Of a stretch of 32,426 nt of DNA, positions 7,621 to 16,068 are shown piece after piece. The DNA lies in NCBI GenBank assembly GCA_963720375.1, contig CAVRFM010000014.1:1-32426 (forward strand), given 5' to 3'. The notes below the pieces were generated by a model. The model searched no databases. It saw only the letters and a program-made list of their open reading frames with translations, and was not told the DNA's origin. Every line of letters starts with the position of its first letter. The stretch's first letter is position 1. A program made the translations under genes and the position numbers. The DNA is from JAPLHP01 sp963720375. Lineage in GTDB: Bacteria; Chloroflexota; Dehalococcoidia; UBA2247; RBG-13-53-26.

Positions 7621-8802
7621 ATGTTTGCGATCTATCATCAACTTGGGTACAGGTATGGATGGAGTCTGCAAAGCATTAACGACGACAACTCGGGTGATGG
7701 AGTCATTTGCGCCCCACGCTATATGACCCCTGAGGCTGTACAAGGCTTGCCTGTGAGTCTTCGTTCAACATCGTTCTTTGACCCTCAATTCTTTCTCCCA
7801 GGTGCAAAGAAGGGGAGCCTAGCAGACTTCTCCTTCTTCCCTGCCGTTGTTGCTGATGGCTTTTCCACATCTGATTATGGTCCTGAGTTCGCTCAGGAAA
7901 GTGCCCACGCCTGTATGCAATTCCAGTGCCAAAATGGCTTCAAGTACTGTGTCATTCCCACGCGCCATCGAGAAGGTTCACCAGCAGACTACATAGACTC
8001 ACAAATGGTGACTTTTGTTGAGCCATTCTTGCTGTCATATAATCAACAAGCGTCAGGCAAACCATTGCTGCTACAGCTGATTCTAAACGATACCATGCTA
8101 AAAGACCCTCAATTCTCCAACCATATTCTGAATTGGGTCACTGGAATTGATGAACTTGCTGGTATATATCTCATTCCCGAAATACACAGAACCTCCAAAC
8201 AAATCGATGATATAGACAGTCTTCTGTCACTACTACAGCTCATTCATGCCCTCCGGCAAAACGACCTGGAGGTGATTGTGGGATACGTCAACACAGAAGC
8301 GTTGTTACTTTTGGCAGCTGATCCTACTGGTCTAACCGTCGGCTCCTACGAGAATCTCCGGATGTTCAATTTGAGAGCATTTGAGGAGGATGACCAGGGG
8401 CCAATGCATGGGCCAAGTGCCCGCATCTATGTTTCCACATTACTTCAGTGGATTGAGCATCAATACATCGGAGCTATCACTAGAGAGATACCACCAGAGG
8501 AATTCTTCGACCACACTCGCTATCGGATACAGATGTTCGAACCCTCCTACAATTGGCATTTCACCAAGGCAGAGCCATACCGGCATTACTTCGCGGTTTT
8601 CGCTCCTCAGCTTCGCTACTTTGCCAATTTGACGATGTCCCAGAGATTTGTCAGTCTTCGAGAGGTGTGCGAAAATGCATACAGCAGGTTCATGGAACTT
8701 GAACAGCGGGGAATCATCTTTGACAGAGATAGCGATGGCCATCATCTGCCGCGCTGGCTAACGGTACTCAACCAATTCGGAAAGGATCATGGACTCAGCT
8801 GA
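7621..8802 (+). CDS. Unknown protein, middle gene of the kinase/nuclease operon
   Basis: A 393-aa protein that I do not recognise. The open frame reaches back to a GTG at 7606. The ATG at 7621 is chosen because GAGGAG, overlapping the kinase stop, lies seven bases before it. The sequence looks cytosolic and globular, without signal peptide or membrane helix. Alternating strands and helices such as KPLLLQLILND, LAGIYLIPEIHR and VIVGYVNTEALLLLAADPTG, then LTVGSYENLRMFNL, recall the closing strands of a TIM barrel. That is an impression of fold, not a family assignment. Its TGA overlaps the ATG of the nuclease-like gene by one base, so the two are translationally coupled. In a defence reading it could be the sensor or the substrate of the kinase. 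Confidence 0.75.
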   Translation: MFAIYHQLGYRYGWSLQSINDDNSGDGVICAPRYMTPEAVQGLPVSLRSTSFFDPQFFLPGAKKGSLADFSFFPAVVADGFSTSDYGPEFAQESAHACMQFQCQNGFKYCVIPTRHREGSPADYIDSQMVTFVEPFLLSYNQQASGKPLLLQLILNDTMLKDPQFSNHILNWVTGIDELAGIYLIPEIHRTSKQIDDIDSLLSLLQLIHALRQNDLEVIVGYVNTEALLLLAADPTGLTVGSYENLRMFNLRAFEEDDQGPMHGPSARIYVSTLLQWIEHQYIGAITREIPPEEFFDHTRYRIQMFEPSYNWHFTKAEPYRHYFAVFAPQLRYFANLTMSQRFVSLREVCENAYSRFMELEQRGIIFDRDSDGHHLPRWLTVLNQFGKDHGLS

Positions 8803-9335
8803 TGCATAGCTTTGACAAGGAAGCAGAATTGACTGCGATGGCTTTGAGTAGTGAGACTTTCTACGATCTTCTTGGCTATGAAGACTGGCTTTGCTGGCAA
8901 GACACAGAGCCATCGGGCCTCTTCGGTGTCCCGGATCTGGTTCTGTGCTTTGCCAAAACCAACGCCAATGGAGGTCTGATCCTTCGGACGTTTGCGTTTG
9001 AGATGAAACTGCATGATTGGAAGCGGGCCTTGACTCAGGCATACAAATACACCGCTTTTGCACACTACTCATTCGTCGTCATGGATCACAAGCACGTGAC
9101 AAGGGCGGAACAGCATATTGATCTCTTCGACAGATCCAATGTTGGATTGATAAGCATCGATCTGTCTGGGCGCACTTTCATCCATTCACGGCCTCGCTTC
9201 CGCCAACCCTACTCTCAGTCATTGAAGAATGCATTTGATTGCCGAATCAAGGATAAAGTCACACCCGCTGAGCTACGCAACGTTTGCCAGCATACAGGTC
9301 TGCGAAAGCTCTGCCTGCTGCCAGGAGCCATATAA
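8802..9335 (+). CDS. PD-(D/E)XK superfamily nuclease-like protein
   Basis: A 177-aa protein with the signature of a restriction-endonuclease-like core: an early glutamate (E9), D45 in GVPDLVLCF, E67 and K69 in TFAFEMKL (the ExK pair), and QAYKY at 79-83, a QxxxY motif as in RecB/Cas4-type nucleases. The spacing of D, ExK and Q is normal, so the active site looks complete. The fold can also serve non-nuclease roles, so DNA cleavage is an inference. The ATG overlaps the stop of the middle gene (TGATG). It is the last gene of the operon and a plausible effector. The region after residue 100 carries no recognised domain. Confidence 0.75.
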   Translation: MHSFDKEAELTAMALSSETFYDLLGYEDWLCWQDTEPSGLFGVPDLVLCFAKTNANGGLILRTFAFEMKLHDWKRALTQAYKYTAFAHYSFVVMDHKHVTRAEQHIDLFDRSNVGLISIDLSGRTFIHSRPRFRQPYSQSLKNAFDCRIKDKVTPAELRNVCQHTGLRKLCLLPGAI

Positions 9336-9454
9336 AAACCAGAAGCGCTTACCGCAAGAGGTGGCCTTCCCTTGGGCTTGCACCATTACTAATCGTTATC
9401 AGACAAATGGCTTGATCTTGCTGGTTCCCGTTCTCAAATGACGTGGCTCTGAGG

Positions 9455-9928
9455 CTACTGAGAAACATCGGCCTTAATGCTGGTCTGAAATCCGAATTTC
9501 AATGGCCGTGCATGTCGGGTGTGGTGAATGATAAGTTCGGCCTGCAGGGCAGCATCCGTTGACGGCCTGTCGTCCTCGCGGTTGAACATCGCAGATTCGA
9601 AGAGAAGATGGTTGCAGTTCTCCAGTTGTTTGCCCGCGTCTATCTCCCTGCCTTTCAGTGAAAATGGCATCTTGTTGGTTCTAATGTCTATCTTCTTCAC
9701 GTCATCCAGCCTCACGTGCTTGCTGTCGCCGTTTCCGGTCTTCCATTCGAGGGTAATCCAGGCATCGGTAATCGTAGCCAGGGCGGTCCCCTCGTTGTAG
9801 ATTTCCGGCGTGAACTGCATTTTCACCAGCCACTTGCCATCCTTGAAGCTGATCAGTTGGCATGCATCTACCCTGACGTTCTTAACCACCAGCCTTGGCC
9901 TGGGATGCAGCTTAGATATAATGTCCAT
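9455..9928 (-). CDS. Uncharacterised protein
   Basis: About 157 aa, family not recognised. The frame is open up to 10048, but the ATG at 9928 (MDIISKLHPRPRLVV) is preferred: the extra 40 residues are low-quality sequence and the body starts there. Many alternating polar/hydrophobic strands (RLVVKNVRVDACQLISF, WLVKMQFTPEI, AWITLEWKTG) suggest an all-beta domain. There is no signal peptide. It converges with the kinase operon across a 119-bp gap in which I see no clear terminator, and is divergent from the epimerase gene. Function unknown. Confidence 0.55.
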   Translation of the reverse strand: MDIISKLHPRPRLVVKNVRVDACQLISFKDGKWLVKMQFTPEIYNEGTALATITDAWITLEWKTGNGDSKHVRLDDVKKIDIRTNKMPFSLKGREIDAGKQLENCNHLLFESAMFNREDDRPSTDAALQAELIIHHTRHARPLKFGFQTSIKADVSQ

Positions 9929-10124
9929 TACTTTGACCTGCCTGCAATAGTTATACCACTTTCTTGGGTTGTGGTTGCCCAAAATGGAGCTGCGGCTTTG
10001 CCCACTGGCGGTTGGCCTGACCCTCGCCGGAGAGTATATAATGTACACCCATGAAAGGGATGTTGCCCGGATATGGAGGGGCGCTTACATCCCGAAATTA
10101 AGTACGTAATGGAGGAATGAAGAG

Positions 10125-11062
10125 ATGACGACGCTTCGAAATGAGAAGATCTTGTTCGCCGGCCTCACAGGGCAGATCGGCTTTCCCCTGGCTTCCTATC
10201 TTGCCAAGAATAATCAGGTTTGGGGCCTCGCCCGCTTCAGGGACGAGACCAAGCGGCAACAGCTGGAGGCAATGGGAGTCACCACGCGTGCCATCGACCT
10301 GGGAGCTCCGGATTTTCATGGACTGCCGGATGACTTCACCTACGTGATTCACTTTGCCGTTTATCAGGAAAGCGCCCCGGACTTCGATCAGGCCCTGCGC
10401 GTTAATGCCGAGGGAACCGGCCTTCTCATGAGCCATTGCCGCAGGGCACGCGGCGTCCTGGTAATGTCGAGCTGCGCCGTCTATGAGCTGCCCAAGGATC
10501 CTCACCACCCCGTCAAAGAGACCGACCCCCTCGGCGGGGATAAATCGATGCATTGTCCCACGTATGCCATATCGAAGACGACGCAGGAAGCGGCAGCGAG
10601 ATTGGTGTGCCCGTCAACTGGGTCATCCCCACCACCATCGCGCGGATGAACGTGTACTACGGGGTCTACGGAGGGCTGCCCCCCTGGCAGTTCGAGTGGA
10701 TGCTCGCCGGTATGCCGGTGCCGGTCCAGCCGAATCGTGCTTCCATCTGCAGTCCTATTCACCAGGATGACATCAATAACCATGTTGGCGGATTGCTTGC
10801 CGCAGCGAGCGTGCCCGCCACCATCGTTAACTGGGGAGGGGACGATGCCGTGGATGTGCAGACCTATTGCACTTACATGGCAGAGATCGCAGGCCTGAAA
10901 GCACAGTTTCAGCCCGCCGCCGATGACCCGCTGGCTGCCAAAGTAATAGTGAGCGACAGTACTCGCCGCAGGGAGCTGGCCGGGGATTGCCAGGTGAAAT
11001 GGCGGGAGGGGATGCGTAAGATGATTGCAGCACGCCATCCCGAAATTAAACTGAAAGCCTAG
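10125..11062 (+). pseudogene. NAD-dependent epimerase/dehydratase family protein, frameshifted
   Basis: A Rossmann-fold SDR-type protein split over two frames. The first part (10125 to about 10600) has the dinucleotide motif AGLTGQIG (about 12-19), VMSSCAVYE and the catalytic YAISK (Tyr and Lys of YxxxK). The second part reads on one frame over from about 10600 (GVPVNWVIPTTIARMNVYYG) to the stop at 11062 and supplies the substrate-binding half. One missing base (or two extra) near 10590-10605 explains the break. The total would be about 312 aa, normal for the family. GGAGGAA precedes the ATG. The reaction is probably oxidation or epimerisation of a sugar nucleotide or similar alcohol; the substrate is unknown. 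A sequencing indel is as likely as true decay. Confidence 0.8.
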
Positions 11063-11081
11063 CCGGCCGGACGCAATACTG

Positions 11082-11515
11082 CTCCCTTAATCCGTGAGTG
11101 GAATCCTCTGGTCACCTTGTGTCATTGCGAGGAGCCTGTAGGGGCGGTTCGAGAACCGCCCTCCGCCATGTCATCCCCACGCAAGTGGGAATCCGGAACC
11201 GCCCCACGCCATGTCATTCCCGTGCAAACGGGAATCCAGGTGGGGGTATCTGCAATTGCCTCTCCCTTTGATGGGAGAGGGTTGGGGTGAGGGTGATGTG
11301 TCCCCCTCCCTCTGACTCCCTCCTGCCAGGGGAGGGAGAATGGGTGGATTCCTGCTCCCTTAATCCGTGAGTGGAGTCCTCTCGTCACCTTGTGTCATTG
11401 AGAGGAGGCTGTAGGGGCGGTTCGAGAACCGCCCTCCGGCGAAGCAATCTCAGCTATGACCTATCAACTATCACCCATGAGCCATCACCTATGAGCTATG
11501 AACTATGAGCTATCA
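11082..11515. repeat. Extragenic palindromic repeat block 2
   Basis: The module CTGCTCCCTTAATCCGTGAG occurs twice here (11082 and 11350), each time followed by a GGGCGGTTC/GAACCGCCC hairpin (11142-11161 and 11415-11434). Two GCAA-loop hairpins sit at 11173-11192 and 11216-11235. The stretch from about 11446 to 11515 is a degenerate run built on CTATCA, CTATGAG and CCATGAG words. No gene is seen. Confidence 0.8.
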
Positions 11516-11533
11516 GTGCCCCGACGCCCTCTG

Positions 11534-11764
11534 CTACTCCATGCGCTCCTCTATGTGCTTCAACAGGTCGCCGAGGGTGACGAATTTTTTCATCTTGTCG
11601 ATGTCCACTTCTATATCAAACGTGCTCTCTACTCCCACGATTACCTGCACCCAGTTCAAGGAGTCTAAATGGAGACTGGCCAGCGGCGTCTCAGTGGTGA
11701 GTTCCTGCTCACTGCGATGGGCCACCCTGGCGATTATTTGCTTTAGCTCGTCGAATACTGACAA
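11534..11764 (-). CDS. Acyl carrier protein
   Basis: A small acidic protein with the 4'-phosphopantetheine attachment site LDSLNWVQVIVGVE (Ser of DSL) and the usual four-helix ACP pattern. The start is taken as TTG at 11764: AGGAGG lies six bases before it, and the 76-aa product (MSVFDELKQIIARV) matches ACP length. An ATG at 11794 would add ten atypical residues with no ribosome site. It lies downstream of plsX on the same strand, about 90 bp away, a common lipid-synthesis neighbour. No fab genes are nearby, so whether this is the main or a specialised ACP cannot be told. Confidence 0.88.
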   Translation of the reverse strand: MSVFDELKQIIARVAHRSEQELTTETPLASLHLDSLNWVQVIVGVESTFDIEVDIDKMKKFVTLGDLLKHIEERME

Positions 11765-11854
11765 CTCAGGCCTCCTGACAGGTAACAGTCGCATGCCCGG
11801 ACATCCGGCTTAGCATCGCAAGGGAGCCCCTACGGATCCCCGGATTGTGCCCGC

Positions 11855-12886
11855 CTAAGCAGCGCCACCTTTACGGGCCTTCTCCAGTTCCAGGCGCAGC
11901 GTTCCGATGAAGTCGGCTTCTACGGCTTGTTTGGCCTCCCCTATCGCCGCGGCGATCTGTTCCGCACTGCTGGCCCCGTGGCAGACTATGGCCACGCCGT
12001 TTATTCCCCAGATCGGGCCGCCGCCCGCCGCTTCCGCCGGGCTGATGAGCTTCCTTAGTTTCGCGGTGATAGCCGCAACCCTGGGCTGGGGCAGACTGTC
12101 CGCCAGTTCCTGAGAGAGAAAGCGGCTGATGGCTTGCCCCAGTCCCTCCGAGAACTTCAGCATTATGTTGCCCACAAAGCCGTCGCAAACAATGACGTTG
12201 GCCTTTCCGTTAGGGATGTCCATGCCTTCCACGTTGCCTATGAAATTGAGCCCGCTTTCTTTGAGCAGGTGGTAGGCTTCCTTGACTACCTCGTTGCCCT
12301 TGCCCTCTTCTGATCCTACGTTGAGAAGGCCCACCGTGGGGTTGTCTATGCCGTGGAACTTCTTCACAAAGACGCTTCCGGCCACCGCAAAGTTCAGGAA
12401 ATCACTGGCCTGGCAGCCTACGTTGGCTCCCATGTCTAGCACAAAGGTATTCGGAGCCAGCTGCAGGAAGGGGCCGCCGATGATAGGACGCTCTATGCCC
12501 GGCAGGGTCCCCAGATGCTGATAGGCGTTGACCATGAAGGCGCCGGTCGAGCCGGCACTGATAACCGCATCGGCCTTGCCCTCCTTGACGAGCTTGACAG
12601 CTATCGCCATGGAGCTGTTGGGTTTTCGCAGGGCGGCAATGATGGGGCTCTCGCCGTCTTTGACGATCTCAGTAGCTTCCACGATCTGAATCGACAGCTT
12701 GCGGGAGTCATACTTGGAAAGCTCGGCCCCCAGGTCGGCTTTGATGCCGGTGATGATAACCTCTACGCCCGTCTCCCTGGCAGCCCGCGCTGCTCCGCTC
12801 ACTACTTCGCCGGGGGCATGGTCGCCGCCCATTCCGTCTATGGCGATCCTGATCTTCCTGGCGGTATTGCTGTTCCGCTTGGTCAC
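11855..12886 (-). CDS. plsX: Phosphate acyltransferase PlsX
   Basis: A 343-aa PlsX that makes acyl-phosphate from acyl-ACP and phosphate for phospholipid synthesis. Recognised by IAIDGMGGDHAPGEVV near the N-terminus, SAGSTGAFM, PLIGGP-like IIGGPFLQLAPNTFVLDMGANV, and VVCDGFVGN-like VIVCDGFVGNIMLKFSEG. The start is GTG at 12886 with AAGGAGG nine bases upstream. It is a soluble, peripheral enzyme. It follows the ferredoxin-fused ATPase gene by 32 bp and precedes acp, so the dehydratase operon probably reads through into lipid genes. Confidence 0.96.
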   Translation of the reverse strand: MTKRNSNTARKIRIAIDGMGGDHAPGEVVSGAARAARETGVEVIITGIKADLGAELSKYDSRKLSIQIVEATEIVKDGESPIIAALRKPNSSMAIAVKLVKEGKADAVISAGSTGAFMVNAYQHLGTLPGIERPIIGGPFLQLAPNTFVLDMGANVGCQASDFLNFAVAGSVFVKKFHGIDNPTVGLLNVGSEEGKGNEVVKEAYHLLKESGLNFIGNVEGMDIPNGKANVIVCDGFVGNIMLKFSEGLGQAISRFLSQELADSLPQPRVAAITAKLRKLISPAEAAGGGPIWGINGVAIVCHGASSAEQIAAAIGEAKQAVEADFIGTLRLELEKARKGGAA

Positions 12887-12918
12887 TTTCTATTCCTCCT
12901 TATCCCATGGCTGGCCTG

Positions 12919-13995
12919 TCATCGGCAGTTGTCCCAGGTGTGGCTTATGGCGTTCATCCGGCATACGCTGTGGCAGTTTGTTTTCAGGGATCCGGCGCAG
13001 GAGCCATAGCCGGGGCAGAGAAGTGCCAGCTTCTTCCTGGCTTCTTCCCTCACGATTGCTTTGGGCTGCGCCCCGTTTTCTCCGGCAATGTCGAAAACAC
13101 CGGAAGGACACACCCTGGTACACTCACCGCAGCCGTCGCAGTGGGCCTGATCGATGATGATGAAATAGCTCCCCGTGGCGTCAGTGTAGCCGTATTGGAT
13201 TTTCAGTTCCGCGCTGACCCTGCTTTGCCCCCGCTCCTTGGCAAACAAGGCAGCGCCGAGAGCGCCGATGATCTGCGGGTCCTCGGCAAGCAGCGGTTCC
13301 AGGCCCGCCTTCTCCTTCAGTTTCTGCACCATTCCCCTGTTCTTGGCGATTCCTCCGCTGATGCTGAAGTCCTTTTCTATGGAGACCCTCTTCAGAAGGC
13401 TCACGCTTCTGGTCGCTATAGCCTCGTGAAGGCCCGACAGGATATCGCTCTTGGATTGCCCCTTTCTCCGGTAGGCCATGGCTTCGCTCTTGGCAAAAAC
13501 CGCGCAGATAGTGTTGAAGGGAATACTGTTCCTGGACTCCAGTGCCACCTCTCCGATGTCCGAGAGCGGTACCTCCAGCACCTCCGCTATTATTTCCAGG
13601 AATCTCCCCGTGCCTCCCGCGCACTTGTCATTCATGATGAAATTGACCACCCTGCCGTGCTCGTCACAGCGGATGGCTTTGCAGTCCTGGCCTCCCATGT
13701 CCAGTATGGTCCTGACCGAGGGGAAGCAGTGGTTGACGCCGCGGGCGTGGCAGCTGATCTCCGATATGTTCTCGTTGGCAAAGGGCACCAGGATCCGCCC
13801 GTAGCCTGTGGCTACCGTATATTCCACATCCTTGAGCGTCAGGCCGGTGCCTTTCAGCAATGCCTGCATGGTGGCCTCTGATGTTTTGATGCTTTCAGGG
13901 CCGGTGTCACGGATGACCGACGAGATCATGCCGCTCCCGTCCAGCAGCACCGCCTTGGCAGCCCGTGAGCCGATATCTATGCCGGCGACTATCAT
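12919..13995 (-). CDS. BcrA/BadF/BcrD-type ATPase activator with C-terminal ferredoxin-like domain
   Basis: A 358-aa ASKHA-fold ATPase of the 2-hydroxyacyl-CoA dehydratase activator / benzoyl-CoA reductase family. It uses ATP hydrolysis to push electrons to very low potential. Seen: phosphate motif GIDIGSRAAKAVLL (5-18), DMGGQDCKAI, cluster cysteines C125 (DKCAGGTGRF) and C164 (TICAVFAKSE) that bridge one [4Fe-4S] in a dimer, and adenosine motif ISGGIAKNRG. After about residue 265 comes an added domain with CDGCGECTRVCP (286-297), a complete [4Fe-4S] motif, then four more cysteines (327, 333, 341, 345) with irregular spacing. This fused electron donor is unusual, since activators are normally about 260-300 aa. 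The ATG directly abuts the stop of the preceding ATPase gene. Confidence 0.92.
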   Translation of the reverse strand: MIVAGIDIGSRAAKAVLLDGSGMISSVIRDTGPESIKTSEATMQALLKGTGLTLKDVEYTVATGYGRILVPFANENISEISCHARGVNHCFPSVRTILDMGGQDCKAIRCDEHGRVVNFIMNDKCAGGTGRFLEIIAEVLEVPLSDIGEVALESRNSIPFNTICAVFAKSEAMAYRRKGQSKSDILSGLHEAIATRSVSLLKRVSIEKDFSISGGIAKNRGMVQKLKEKAGLEPLLAEDPQIIGALGAALFAKERGQSRVSAELKIQYGYTDATGSYFIIIDQAHCDGCGECTRVCPSGVFDIAGENGAQPKAIVREEARKKLALLCPGYGSCAGSLKTNCHSVCRMNAISHTWDNCR

Positions 13996-14790
13996 CTAAC
14001 TGCCACCTTTGGCCATGTTCTCTCTCGCTATGATGGCGGCGCCGATGGCCCCCGCCAGATGGGGCGTTGCCGGAACAAGGACGCTATAACCGATCTCTTC
14101 CGCCAGGATACTGACCAGGCCGCTGTTCGACCCGACACCGCCGGTGACGGCCACTTCCTTCTCTATGCCTATTCTCTTCAGCAGCGCCATGATCCGGTTC
14201 ACCATCGAGCCGTAGATACCGGCCACGATGTCCTCTGTCGGTGTGGGGGGATCACGGTGGATGTGGGATATGACCTCCGATTCGGCGAAAACGGCACAGG
14301 TGCTGCTGATGTCGGCCCTGGCCTTGGCTCTGGAAGAGACACGGGCCATTTCTTCCAGGGGTATCTGGAGGAGCTTGGCCATCTGTTGCAGGAAAATGCC
14401 GGTGCCGGCAGCGCACTTGTCCTGGTCTCCATAGTCGGCCACCCTGCCCCGCTCGTTGATCCTGACCACCGTTATGGTCTCCGCACCCATGTCTATCACC
14501 GTGCGGGCGGCGGGCAGGAGGTAGTGGACGCCCCGGGCCAGGCAGGTGGTCATGGCTTTCTGTTGCCGGCTGAAGGAGATGGATTTTCCCCCTGCTCCGG
14601 TAGAGACCACATATATATCCCCGTCGTGGTCTATTCCCGCCTGGGCCAGGGCTTGCTGCAGGGCTGCTTCAGCCCCGGACTCGGCTGAATCGGATGACAG
14701 GACGGTGGCAGACGAAAGGATACCTTGATCGTCCATCACCACCGCCTTCGTGCTGAGGCTCCCTATGTCGAGGCCGACTGCTTTCATCAT
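13996..14790 (-). CDS. BcrA/BadF-type ATPase activator subunit
   Basis: A 264-aa partner of the next ATPase. The frame is open to 14952, but homology starts at MMKAVGLDIGSLSTKAVV, so ATG 14790 (or 14787) is the start. It has the two phosphate motifs (GLDIGSLSTKAV and DMGAETITVV), the cluster cysteines in DKCAAGTGIF and STCAVFAESE, and the adenosine motif VTGGVGSNSGLV. Having two different ATPases is typical of benzoyl-CoA reductases (BcrA/BcrD, BzdP/BzdQ), whereas most hydroxyacyl-CoA dehydratases use one homodimeric activator. The start lies only a few bases past the stop of the upstream gene (14796). Confidence 0.92.
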   Translation of the reverse strand: MMKAVGLDIGSLSTKAVVMDDQGILSSATVLSSDSAESGAEAALQQALAQAGIDHDGDIYVVSTGAGGKSISFSRQQKAMTTCLARGVHYLLPAARTVIDMGAETITVVRINERGRVADYGDQDKCAAGTGIFLQQMAKLLQIPLEEMARVSSRAKARADISSTCAVFAESEVISHIHRDPPTPTEDIVAGIYGSMVNRIMALLKRIGIEKEVAVTGGVGSNSGLVSILAEEIGYSVLVPATPHLAGAIGAAIIARENMAKGGS

Positions 14791-14795
14791 CTGTC

Positions 14796-16068
14796 TTAGT
14801 CCCGGTCTTCGAGGAGTTCGAAGAACCGTTCCAGCTTCGCTCTGATCTCCTCCTCGGAGGTCATGGTAGGGTCCACCACGTCGCAATCGACGGTCAGCAC
14901 CGGGATATCCATCTCGGATAACGTGTCCTTGAAGAGCTTGATGGTAGCGCACGTATGCCGGCAGCCGACGTCGGCATAGTATATGGCGCCGTCTATCTTG
15001 TACCGCCTGGCGCTGTCCGCTATCTCGCGGATGGCGTCGTCGCTCATGGGCCCGAACATGTGGCTTTCGGGCAGCATATAGGACTTCCGGGCGATGCTCT
15101 CCAGGGGCTTCGTGGGGTCCAGTCTTCCTTCGCCCCAGTTGCAGAAGAAGGGCTCGGTGGCGCTCACCGCGCCGTATTCCTGGGAAAGCTTTTCCAGGAA
15201 ACCTATGAGGTACATGGGCGGCAGGAAGAGGGTCATCAGCCGGTAGCGCTCCTTTGCTACCGCCCCTCTGTGTTCGGATACTGCGGCAGCCAGCTCATCC
15301 CGCAGCGTCCGCAGGTACTCGGTGGCTTTGGGACGGCCGGGAAAGAGGTAGTCCACGGTGATGAGCTCCAGGAACCCCTGCGGATGGAAGGGAGACGGCA
15401 CTGCCTCACGCAGCTTGTTGATCTCTCTGAAGAGCTCGATCTGCTCGTCCATGCGGGAAACCGTCTCCGAGAGTTTGTCCCAGTCCATCTTGCGTCCGGA
15501 CGCCTGCTCCAGGAAGGCTATCATGTCCCGCAGTTCGTCGACGAAGTATTTCACCTCTTCTTCACTTCTGCTGAAACGGGCGGTCGAGGAAGAACCCCGG
15601 ACGGCCCGTAATCTTCATCAGGAGCTCACCGCATTTGGCGGTGTTGTCGCATACCATGTTTGACCACAGCACGACGTCGGGGCGGGGCAGGGCTCCGATG
15701 GCCAGTGCACCGGCCAGGCCGCGGTGCGGTGAGCATATCTCCGAGGCCAGGCCCAGCTCGGCGCCGGCCGCCAGAAGGTCGGCATACTGGCCGAGAAAGA
15801 GGGCCGTCATCCACGAGGTGGTCTCCGTGTGTAAGGGAACGATGCCCATGGCGTAGAGGATCTCGCTGGGGAAGAAGACAGTGTGGGCGGCGATGAACTT
15901 CCCTTGCTCCCTGGCGCTGGCCAGCTCGGTGTAGTAGTCGATGAGCATCTCATAGTAGAGGACTTCGCTCTTTCTCGCCTCCGGACGCGCCTTGTTCATC
16001 CGCAGCATCAGACGGCAGGCGCGCAGAATGGCGTCTATTCTGTCTTGCCTCTTTACGGAGGTAGTCAT
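14796..16068 (-). pseudogene. 2-hydroxyacyl-CoA dehydratase / benzoyl-CoA reductase family subunit (second), frameshifted
   Basis: An HgdB/BcrB/FldC-family subunit that binds a [4Fe-4S] cluster and receives electrons from the ATPases. Two frames make one protein of about 423 aa. The N-terminal part (16068 to about 15570) has SEICSPHRG and NMVCDNTAKCGE. The C-terminal part (to 14796) has VGCRHTC. At about 15569 (minus strand CCGTTTCAGCAG) frame 1 soon stops at TGA, and skipping one base restores SRSEEEVKYFVDELR. The length (1273 nt) confirms one surplus base. The ATG overlaps the stop of the upstream subunit (ATGA). The C-terminal part alone opens at GTG 15554. A sequencing error, true decay and +1 recoding are all possible. 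Confidence 0.85.

Noticed and set aside
9336..9454. Terminator between the converging nuclease-like gene and the 9455 gene
   Set aside because: No stem followed by a T-run could be found on either strand.
11446..11515. Short tandem words near 11.5, 17.7 and 22.5 kb as a CRISPR array
   Set aside because: Units are only 8-10 bases and degenerate, there are no unique spacers of constant length, and no cas genes are present.
12907..13881. Long plus-strand open frame (324 aa) opposite the ferredoxin-fused ATPase
   Set aside because: It is the complement of a clearly conserved gene. High GC gives long antisense frames, and its translation has no recognisable motifs.
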